Position numbers and translations under genes: made by a program
In this document: positions 1 to 4,940 of the stretch, one piece after another
How the letters are laid out: every line of letters starts with the position of its first letter
Numbering within the stretch: position 1 is the first letter of the stretch
Notes under the pieces: model-generated
Told to the model about the DNA's origin: nothing
What the model saw: only the letters and a program-made list of their open reading frames with translations
Databases searched by the model: none
From: an uncultured Desulfovibrio sp.
Lineage (GTDB): Bacteria > Desulfobacterota > Desulfovibrionia > Desulfovibrionales > Desulfovibrionaceae
NCBI GenBank assembly: GCA_900553145.1
Contig: USCL01000200.1
Span: 1-7,216, forward strand
DNA length: 7,216 nucleotides
Direction of reading: 5' to 3'

Positions 1-627
1 AATATCATCGCCCTCTTTCAGGTTGGCTATGTTGTATCCTTCCGGAAAGTCTTCTTCGATTTCCTGCCGATACAGCGCCTTGCTCTTATCGATGACGGCA
101 AGCAGCGACTCGACGCTGAGCTCCTGATCCAGCGTGACGCCTTGCGCGGCCTTCTGCTCCTGCAGGATATGCTCGAACTTGTCCTTGGGGATTTCCATGA
201 CCACATCCGAGAACATCTGGATAAACCGCCGGTAGGTGTCGCAGGCGAACCACATGTTTCCGGTATGCTTGGCCAGCGCCTTGAACGTGGCGGCGTTGAG
301 GCCGAGGTTCAGGATGGTATCCATCATGCCGGGCATGGAGAAGACCGCGCCCGAACGTACCGAAAGCAGCAGGGGATCATCCCCGTCGCCGAAACGCCTG
401 CCCGCTTCTTCCTCGATGGCCTTCAGGCCGCGCATGACCTCTTCGGCGAGGCCTTCGGGCAACTTCTTGCCGTTGTTGTAATACTCCCGGCAGGCATCCG
501 TCGTGATCGTCATGCCGCCGGGGACCGGCAGCCCGATGTTCGTCATTTCCGCAAGGTTGGCCCCCTTGCCGCCCAACAACCCCTTCATCCGCGCATTCCC
601 TTCATGGAACAGATACACGTACCGCAT
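1..627 (-). CDS. ppdK: Pyruvate, phosphate dikinase, N-terminal part (runs off left edge)
   Basis: Cytosolic enzyme that interconverts pyruvate + ATP + phosphate and PEP + AMP + pyrophosphate, linking glycolysis and gluconeogenesis. Reading the minus strand from the ATG at 627 gives 209 uninterrupted codons to base 1; the family is about 870-900 residues, so only the first quarter, in the ATP-grasp nucleotide-binding domain, is present. It begins MRYVYLFHEGNARMKGLLGG and shows the family's GGKGANLAEM block at residues 19-28, with the ATP-binding Lys21. The VRSGAVFSMPGMMDTILNLG block at 90-109 has the conserved Arg91, and YRRFIQMFSDVV follows. The start is fixed by GAGGAG at 635-640, seven bases before the ATG. 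The leader is short, with its own promoter at 670-698. The PPDK-type N-terminus distinguishes it from the related PEP synthase (PpsA). I see no lesion in the visible part. Confidence 0.95.
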   Translation of the reverse strand, partial: MRYVYLFHEGNARMKGLLGGKGANLAEMTNIGLPVPGGMTITTDACREYYNNGKKLPEGLAEEVMRGLKAIEEEAGRRFGDGDDPLLLSVRSGAVFSMPGMMDTILNLGLNAATFKALAKHTGNMWFACDTYRRFIQMFSDVVMEIPKDKFEHILQEQKAAQGVTLDQELSVESLLAVIDKSKALYRQEIEEDFPEGYNIANLKEGDDI

Positions 628-669
628 GAACGTTCTCCTCGTTGATGAAGACGACAGGTTTTTTCTTTT

Positions 670-698
670 TATATACGAGACACAGCGCATCCGGTCAA
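670..698 (-). promoter_or_regulatory. Sigma-70-type promoter of ppdK
   Basis: On the minus strand a TTGACC -35 box (693-698) is separated by exactly 17 bases from a TATATA -10 box (670-675). This predicts a start near 662-664 and a leader of about 35 nt carrying GAGGAG before the ppdK ATG at 627. Both boxes match the consensus at four or five of six positions. No operator is obvious. The site is inferred from sequence alone. Confidence 0.65.
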
Positions 699-708
699 TC
701 TCGCCTCG

Positions 709-742
709 AAAAAAAACGGAAAAGTGCGCCTTTTCTTTCCGT
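709..742 (-). terminator. Intrinsic terminator, minus strand, just upstream of the ppdK promoter
   Basis: On the minus strand ACGGAAA (736-742) pairs perfectly with TTTCCGT (716-722), and a run of seven further T follows directly (709-715). A competing inner hairpin, AAAAG (730-734) with CTTTT (720-724), overlaps it. The stem is only moderately GC-rich, but the stem plus U-tract layout is classic. No annotated minus-strand gene lies upstream, since lipB is on the plus strand. It may therefore end a small RNA or shield ppdK from antisense transcription. Confidence 0.5.
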
Positions 743-945
743 CAAACCGATTTCCCACGCCCTTTCCGCAACCGCCGCGCCTCATAATACGTCCCATGCC
801 CCGGCGGCGGCCCTCTCCATGCATACCGCGAAACCCGCCCCAAGCTCCATGAGAAAGAGCGCGGCGGCGCGTTCCATTCACATAAAAGCGGTTCCGCCTT
901 CATCCCCCCGGCAAGATGTTGCCCGGGCATATTGACACCATACGC
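709..945 (-). ncRNA. Possible small structured RNA between ppdK and lipB (speculative)
   Basis: An extended -10-like sequence TGCAATAAT lies on the minus strand at 948-956, with no good -35 box, and the minus-strand terminator at 709-742 would end a transcript of about 230 nt. Within it, plus-strand coordinates 772-785 and 849-867 can pair over 14 bp: nine GC-only pairs (772-780 with 859-867), a five-base bulge (854-858), then CTCAT/ATGAG (781-785 with 849-853). An inner GGCGG/CCGCC pairing (806-810 with 835-839) is also possible. Long paired RNAs such as 6S look broadly like this, but I recognise no known family. The same repeat could instead be a leader structure for a plus-strand transcript. 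Ends are approximate. Confidence 0.22.
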
Positions 946-1040
946 GGATTATTGCAGGTCATCCCAATGAAATGCGGACTGCGGCGGCAGGCCTTGACGG
1001 CTCACCCGCAACAACGTTCCCGCGATACAGGCGAGGCACT
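743..1040. other. Intergenic region between ppdK and lipB
   Basis: This roughly 300-base stretch lies between the two divergent genes, and no reading frame in it has both a ribosome-binding site and a recognisable protein. It contains the GC-rich inverted repeat at 772-867. A plus-strand TTGACA at 932-937 could be the -35 box of lipB, but no convincing -10 box lies 16-18 bases downstream, so the lipB promoter is unresolved. The plus-strand ATG at 972 is in frame with lipB but would add 23 residues that the family lacks. Confidence 0.6.
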
Positions 1041-1685
1041 GTGAACATCATCGATCTGGGCATGATGCCCTACGCGGAAGCTCTGGCCGTCCAGCTCGAA
1101 CGCCACGAGCGCGTGCGGCAGGGCGAAGGCGACACGCTGTTTTTGGTGGAGCACCCGCCGGTGATCACCTTCGGGCGGCACGGCGGCGAGGAGAACATGC
1201 TCCTCAGCCGGGCGGAACTGGAGGCGCGGGGCGTCGAAATCGCCCGGACGGATCGGGGCGGCAACATCACTTGCCACTTTCCGGGCCAGCTGGTGGCCTA
1301 TCCCGTTTTCCGCATCGGCAAGCATACCAATGGATTACACGGATTCGTCCACACGCTGGAGGAAATCGTCATCCGCACCGCCGCCGCATTCGGCGTTGCC
1401 GCAACCCGGTGGGAAGGCCGCCCCGGCGTCTGGATCGGCAACCGCAAGCTCTGCTCGCTCGGCATGTGCGTACGCCACTGGGTGTCTTTCCACGGCTTCG
1501 CGCTCAATGTGGGGAGCGATCTTTCCCTTTTCAACGCCATTACCCTATGCGGCCTCCCCGACGCCGAGGCCACGTCCCTGTCCCGCGAGCGCGGCGACGA
1601 GTCCCTTTCCATGCAGGAGGTCAAGCATGTCTGCACCCGAGAATTCCAAACCCTCTTTGCGGATCCCCCCGTGGCTGCGCGTTAA
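1041..1685 (+). CDS. lipB: Lipoyl(octanoyl) transferase LipB
   Basis: Transfers the octanoyl group from octanoyl-ACP to a lysine of lipoyl domains (2-oxoacid dehydrogenase E2, glycine cleavage H protein), the first step of endogenous lipoate synthesis in the cytosol. From the GTG at 1041 it encodes 214 residues, close to E. coli LipB (213), beginning (V/M)NIIDLGMMPYAEAL like other family members. GAGG lies at 1033-1036. An in-frame ATG at 972 would add 23 residues with no family counterpart. The family signature RGGxxT-C-HxxGQxxxY spans residues 72-87. The catalytic pair is visible as Lys136 in RKLCSLG and Cys170 in TLCGLPDAEATSL, with the conserved SFHGFALNV block at 149-157. Cys78 and Phe80 make this version TCHFPGQ where TYHGPGQ is usual. 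The 3' end overlaps lipA by 59 bp and contains its ribosome-binding site, so the two genes should be co-transcribed. Confidence 0.95.
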   Translation: MNIIDLGMMPYAEALAVQLERHERVRQGEGDTLFLVEHPPVITFGRHGGEENMLLSRAELEARGVEIARTDRGGNITCHFPGQLVAYPVFRIGKHTNGLHGFVHTLEEIVIRTAAAFGVAATRWEGRPGVWIGNRKLCSLGMCVRHWVSFHGFALNVGSDLSLFNAITLCGLPDAEATSLSRERGDESLSMQEVKHVCTREFQTLFADPPVAAR

Positions 1686-2562
1686 GCTGCCCTGCAACCA
1701 CACCTTTTCCGATACCCGCGCCCTTGTGGAAGGGCTTAATCTGCATACGGTCTGCCACAGCGCCAAGTGTCCGAACATGTTCGAATGCTTCTCCCGCAAG
1801 ACGGCCACGTTCCTTATCCTCGGCAACACCTGCACCCGCAACTGCGCCTTCTGCAACATCGGCGGGGGGATCATCCTCGCGCCCGATCCGGAAGAGCCCG
1901 CCCGCGTGGGCAAAGCCACGGCGGCCCTCGGCCTGCGCCATGCCGTCGTGACCTCCGTGACCCGCGACGACCTGCCGGACGGCGGCTCGGCCCACTTCGC
2001 GGCGACCATCCGATCCATCCGGGCGAACAGCGAAGCCTGCCCTACCATCGAAGTCCTCATCCCCGACTTCCGCGGCAGCCGCGAGGCCCTGCAAAACGTC
2101 ATGGACGCCGAGCCCCACATCATCAACCACAATGTGGAAACGCCGCCCACGCATTACAGCCGCATCCGGCCTCAGGCCGACTACCGGCAAAGCCTTGAGC
2201 TCCTGCGCCGGGTGAAGGAATCCGGGCGCATCAGCAAAAGCGGCTTCATGGTCGGGCTTGGGGAAACGGACGAGGAAGTGCACGGCGTGCTGGCCGATCT
2301 CGCCGCCGTGGGATGCGACATCGTGACCATCGGACAATACATGCGCCCGTCCCAGAAGCACCACGCCGTTGAGCGCTACGTCCACCCCGATGTCTTCGAA
2401 AGCTACGCCCAAAAGGGGCGGGAACTGGGCATTCCCTTTGTTTTCTCGGCCCCGCTGGTCCGCAGCAGCTACAACGCGGAACAGGCCTACGCGTCCCTGC
2501 TCAACCGGCAACAACATATGCCGTCCGAAGCCTCGGATCCGCGCGGCAGCGAACAGGCCTAA
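1627..2562 (+). CDS. lipA: Lipoyl synthase LipA (radical SAM)
   Basis: Radical SAM enzyme that inserts two sulfurs at C6 and C8 of the protein-bound octanoyl chain made by LipB, completing the lipoyl cofactor. The start at 1627 is fixed by AGGAGG at 1615-1620, six bases before the ATG and inside lipB. The product has 311 residues (E. coli 321). The auxiliary cluster motif Cx4Cx5C is Cys43, Cys48 and Cys54, and the radical SAM motif Cx3Cx2C is Cys69, Cys73 and Cys76. The conserved TSVTRDDLPDGG (109-120), HNVET (168-172), GFMVGLGET (206-214) and TIGQYMRPS (234-242) follow. The C-terminal RSSY (279-282) supplies the serine ligand of the auxiliary cluster. Every key residue is present. The last 15 or so residues, after LLNRQQ, form a polar tail of no recognised role. 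The frame stays open upstream to 1330 only because it shadows lipB. Confidence 0.96.
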   Translation: MSAPENSKPSLRIPPWLRVKLPCNHTFSDTRALVEGLNLHTVCHSAKCPNMFECFSRKTATFLILGNTCTRNCAFCNIGGGIILAPDPEEPARVGKATAALGLRHAVVTSVTRDDLPDGGSAHFAATIRSIRANSEACPTIEVLIPDFRGSREALQNVMDAEPHIINHNVETPPTHYSRIRPQADYRQSLELLRRVKESGRISKSGFMVGLGETDEEVHGVLADLAAVGCDIVTIGQYMRPSQKHHAVERYVHPDVFESYAQKGRELGIPFVFSAPLVRSSYNAEQAYASLLNRQQHMPSEASDPRGSEQA

Positions 2563-2628
2563 GGGATTCCAGAGCAACCCGTCGGGCTCCCGTTGTGGAA
2601 GATTTCAGCCCGCCACAGGCTCTCTTTT

Positions 2629-2660
2629 GCGGGCATTCCGTATCGTTACGGAGTGCCCGC
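2629..2660 (+). terminator. Strong hairpin after lipA, possible terminator of lipBA
   Basis: Arms 2629-2642 and 2647-2660 pair over 14 bp with a single G-U wobble (2636/2653) and a TCGT tetraloop (2643-2646). It lies 66 bases after the lipA stop and about 120 before glk, the expected place for the end of the lipBA transcript. On neither strand is the stem followed by a real U-tract: the plus strand reads CTGTTTGAG and the minus strand AAAAGAGAG. Termination may therefore be weak or Rho-assisted, or the hairpin may act as a 3'-end stabiliser. Confidence 0.45.
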
Positions 2661-2701
2661 CTGTTTGAGATGCTCCCCATCAGGAAACACTCTCTACCCA
2701 C

Positions 2702-2731
2702 TTGTCTCCGGCCCGCATCAGCTGGCATACT
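2702..2731 (+). promoter_or_regulatory. Possible promoter of glk
   Basis: TTGTCT (2702-2707) and CATACT (2726-2731) are separated by 18 bases, about 50 bases upstream of the glk start. Each box matches the sigma-70 consensus at about four of six positions. The hairpin at 2629-2660 suggests that glk needs its own promoter, which supports the call only indirectly. No operator is evident. Confidence 0.35.
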
Positions 2732-2779
2732 TCCCTTTATGCTTCAGGGTTGCCACGGCAATCCCAAGAGGAGGCCCCC

Positions 2780-3730
2780 ATGCAGTACATCATGGCCGTC
2801 GATCTTGGCGGCACCAATTGCCGCTTTGCCGGTTTCACGCTGGAAAACGGCGTGCTCTCCCTGCACCGCATGGACAAGTGCAAGACGGCGGAACTCCTGG
2901 ACACGGGTGCCCTCATCAGCGCCTGCGGGACGGCCTTGGATCGGCATCCCCGCAACGCCGACGCGTTCGTCGTCGGCATGGCTGGCCCCGTCGCCGATCC
3001 GCTGAAAGCCCGGCTGACCAACGCGCCTCTGGAAGTGGATCTGACCGACGCCGGGGAGCGGTACGGCATCCGCTCTTGCCGGATAATCAACGATTTCATG
3101 GCAGAGGCCTGCGCCTGCCTGACTCCGGCCGGTTCAACGGCCCATTGCGTGCTCGGCGCTCCCGGCAGCCGCCCGGACGGCCCCATCGGCATCATCGGCG
3201 CGGGCACGGGGCTGGGCACGGCCTCGCTCATCCGGGACAGCCGCGGCTCATGGCTCCCCCTTCCAGCCGAGGGAGGGCATGTCATATTTCCTTTCATCGG
3301 CAAAGAGGAGGCGGCATTTCAGGATTTCGCGGCGCGGGAGTTCGGGCTTGCCTGCTTGAGCGGCGATCTTGTGCTGTCAGGGCGCGGGCTTCGCCTGCTC
3401 CATCTGTTTCTCACCGGAGAGCGCCGGGAGGCTCAAGAAATCGCCGCCGAAGCGTTCGGGCATGAAACCGGGACGCTGCGCTGGTATGCCCGTTTCTACG
3501 CCCGGGCCTGCCGGAACTGGGCGTTGTCCACACTTTGCACGGGCGGTCTGTTCATTACCGGCGGCATAGCCCTCCGCAATCCCCTCGTGACCGAGTGCGA
3601 CGCCTTCCGGGAAGCCTTTTATGAAGGCTCGCACCGGGGACTGCTCGAACGCATCCCCGTACGCCGTTTCACCGACATGAACAGCGGGCTGTGGGGATCG
3701 GCATGGTTCGGGATGCGGATGACAGCATAG
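2780..3730 (+). CDS. glk: Glucokinase (bacterial Glk family)
   Basis: Phosphorylates free glucose to glucose 6-phosphate with ATP in the cytosol, the entry to glycolysis for glucose not taken up by a PTS. The product has 316 residues (E. coli Glk 321), starting at the ATG at 2780 behind AAGAGGAGG at 2766-2774. An upstream in-frame TTG at 2702 has no such site. The fold's phosphate-1 loop is DLGGTN (8-13) and the sugar-binding/catalytic block IINDF (102-106) has the base Asp105. Next come GAGTGLG (140-146), the glucose-contacting EGGHV (164-168) and the C-terminal GGLFITGGIA (265-274). The single-domain match over the whole length and the absence of the ROK zinc motif argue for Glk rather than a ROK kinase. 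It stands alone on the plus strand and converges on the alkyltransferase genes. No clear intrinsic terminator follows its stop. Confidence 0.93.
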   Translation: MQYIMAVDLGGTNCRFAGFTLENGVLSLHRMDKCKTAELLDTGALISACGTALDRHPRNADAFVVGMAGPVADPLKARLTNAPLEVDLTDAGERYGIRSCRIINDFMAEACACLTPAGSTAHCVLGAPGSRPDGPIGIIGAGTGLGTASLIRDSRGSWLPLPAEGGHVIFPFIGKEEAAFQDFAAREFGLACLSGDLVLSGRGLRLLHLFLTGERREAQEIAAEAFGHETGTLRWYARFYARACRNWALSTLCTGGLFITGGIALRNPLVTECDAFREAFYEGSHRGLLERIPVRRFTDMNSGLWGSAWFGMRMTA

Positions 3731-4275
3731 CGCGAAGCCAGTGGGTTATGGGGCGGTACTCTTTTTCGGCACAAAAAAGCTTTTTGAATATGTCCCCCTC
3801 ATGGGTCAGCAGTTTTATTTTTTTATCAATCCCACCGGCATAGCCTGTCAAACTTCCGTTAGCCCCGACGACACGATGGCATGGAAATGGCATTGTGCCA
3901 CACTGCGCCGCCTACCGCTTGCGCGGACATCCGTTCCCTATTGTGGAGCACGGCCATTTTTTGGGCCACTTCCCCATAGGTTATGACTTCGCCATAAGGA
4001 ATCTGGCAGAGGGCTTCCCATACCGCCTTCCTGAATTCACTTCCTGCCGGCTCAAGCTTCAACGCTGTTATGCGAGGTTTTTCGCAGGCAAAATACCGAT
4101 CGAACCATTCCTTGGCCTGAACGAACACCGGGAAATCGTCCTGTTCCCGGGCTTCCCCTTTCAGGGTATCCGCGAAATATTTCTGGCCTTCCATCCGGAG
4201 TCCGGCAAGAGCATCGCCTTTCGCCGCAAGCATGACCCGTCCCAAGGGCGTTGTGTGGTACGTTATGCGGTTCAC
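3669..4275 (-). pseudogene. ogt: ogt: methylated-DNA-protein-cysteine methyltransferase, broken by a deletion at the active site
   Basis: An intact gene would encode a suicide repair protein that moves O6-alkyl groups from guanine to its own cysteine. The minus-strand start is GTG at 4275 behind AAGGAGG (4281-4287), 13 bases after the stop of the preceding gene. Residues 1-128 show the N-terminal domain and the DNA-binding part (FRKAVWEALCQIPYGEVITYGEV near 81-103, then RMSAQAVGGAV). After Asn128 (codon 3892-3894) the frame goes wrong and stops at 3859. The family's continuation, PCHRVVGANGSLTGYAGGIDKKIKLL, follows in another frame, with the catalytic Cys codon at 3879-3881. Between HN and PCHR 7 bases remain where the usual PISIII-type linker needs 18, so about 11 bases appear deleted. 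The second frame also runs past the normal C-terminus to 3669, 62 bp into the 3' end of glk on the other strand. A sequencing error is an unlikely cause of an 11-base loss. Confidence 0.88.
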
Positions 4276-4288
4276 CGTCCCCTCCTTT

Positions 4289-4588
4289 TCAGTAATCCCA
4301 TCGGCATTTTTTCAAGTCCACATGCCTGTCGTCCTTCATGACGACCTGTTCCGCTTCCAGTAAAAGACGCTGTTCCAGCCATCCGGGTACAAGACGCCCC
4401 GCATGATTGACGACCCTGTGACACGGATAGTCACCATAATATTCCGCCATGCTCAGGACCTTTCCCACCAGCCTGGAGTTCTTGTCTCTGCCGATCAGCC
4501 GCGCAATCTGGCCGTACGTGGCAACACACCCTTCCGGTATTTCCTCAACAACAGAAAGTATCTCGTATATCAAATCGTTGTGTACCAT
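4289..4588 (-). CDS. Small MGMT-family protein (alkyltransferase or alkyltransferase-like), active-site Cys present
   Basis: A 99-residue protein consisting only of the DNA-binding/active-site domain of O6-alkylguanine-DNA alkyltransferases. It has the helix-turn-helix region VATYGQIARLIG (22-33), Arg39 at the position of the arginine finger (SRLVG), PCHRVVN at 55-61 with Cys56, and a C-terminal VDLKKCRWDY tail typical of the small family. Classical ATL proteins have Trp in place of this Cys, so this one could still accept alkyl groups. It lacks the N-terminal domain of Ogt/Ada. The ATG at 4588 is chosen on family length, although only a weak GGGG precedes it; in-frame GTG codons at 4600 and 4624 are alternatives. 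It lies 13 bases upstream of the broken ogt on the same strand and its stop sits next to the ogt ribosome-binding site, so they form one operon. Local G+C is lower than in lipA. It may cover the repair role ogt has lost; this is inference. Confidence 0.85.
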   Translation of the reverse strand: MVHNDLIYEILSVVEEIPEGCVATYGQIARLIGRDKNSRLVGKVLSMAEYYGDYPCHRVVNHAGRLVPGWLEQRLLLEAEQVVMKDDRHVDLKKCRWDY

Positions 4589-4648
4589 GCGGCACCCCAC
4601 GGCATGAGGTAACGGCCCGTACACTTTAACCGAATGAACATTTTCCCG

Positions 4649-4715
4649 AAAAAAGCCCCCATCAGATTTTCAACGTCGCGCCGCGTCAGGCCCGCGTTGC
4701 CTATCCGATGGGGGC
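4649..4715 (-). terminator. Strong intrinsic terminator, minus strand
   Basis: On the minus strand GCCCCCATC (4707-4715) pairs perfectly with GATGGGGGC (4655-4663), followed at once by six T (4649-4654). The 43-base loop is long but can itself fold, for example CAACG (4671-4675) with CGTTG (4695-4699). It would end transcription from the ABC operon about 60 bases before the alkyltransferase start and so separate the two units. Confidence 0.75.
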
Positions 4716-4879
4716 ATCGCCCCTTCTTCCCTGTTAGCGAAAAGCCCGGCAAACCCGTTTATGCCGTTCCCTTCAATCGGAACCGGCTTATCCGTCCACG
4801 CGGGGTAGGTTCCATGCGTTCTTTTCGGCCGTCTGCCTCTCCGTTCTCTCTCTTTGATTGTCGGAAGCCCAGTTACGTT

Positions 4880-4920
4880 TAAAGATAAAACAGAAGGCGG
4901 CTCACCGGCGGGAGGCTTCT
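4880..4920 (-). terminator. Weak terminator-like hairpin just after the ABC transporter stop
   Basis: On the minus strand AGAAG (4916-4920) can pair with CTTCT (4892-4896), with an inner CGG/CCG pairing (4905-4907 with 4898-4900) and an asymmetric internal loop. A T-rich stretch GTTTTATCTTT follows (4881-4891). It begins about 20 bases after the stop at 4941. The stem is imperfect, so termination here would be partial at best. Confidence 0.3.
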
Positions 4921-4940
4921 ACCCCTTCCAAGCATTGCGT

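Larger units (their letters stand above)
4589..4940. other. Intergenic region between the ABC operon and the alkyltransferase genes
   Basis: About 350 bases with no supported gene; the short frames here have neither recognisable protein nor a good ribosome-binding site. On the minus strand it would be a long 3' untranslated region of the ABC operon, with a weak hairpin just after the stop and a strong terminator at 4649-4715. A minus-strand TAAAGT at 4623-4628 could be the -10 box for the alkyltransferase genes, but the -35 position (TTTCGG or TTCGGG) is poor. No Ada-box or LexA-box was recognised by eye. Confidence 0.6.

Noticed and set aside
782..877. 31-codon minus-strand frame with a somewhat hydrophobic product (MERAAALFLMELGAGFAVC...)
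   Set aside because: No Shine-Dalgarno site before its ATG, and it lies within the GC-rich inverted repeat, which makes such alanine-rich frames likely by chance.
742..930. 62- and 70-residue minus-strand frames between ppdK and lipB
   Set aside because: Arg/Gly/Pro-rich composition typical of chance frames in GC-rich DNA; no recognisable domain and no ribosome-binding site.
994..1029. TTGACG (994-999) with GATACA (1024-1029) as a lipB promoter
   Set aside because: The spacing is 24 bases, too long for a sigma-70 promoter, and the second box is almost at the lipB start.
1621..2577. 318-residue frame antisense to lipA
   Set aside because: Shadow of lipA: the plus-strand frame contains every LipA motif, while this one is His/Gly/Ala-rich with no family resemblance.
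3774..3785. AAAAAGCTTTTT palindrome between glk and ogt as a bidirectional terminator
   Set aside because: There is no GC stem and the palindrome has only a two-base centre; it lies within the ogt C-terminal coding remnant.
4570..4752. 60-residue minus-strand frame upstream of the small MGMT gene
   Set aside because: It runs through the strong terminator and overlaps the real gene in another frame; no family resemblance.
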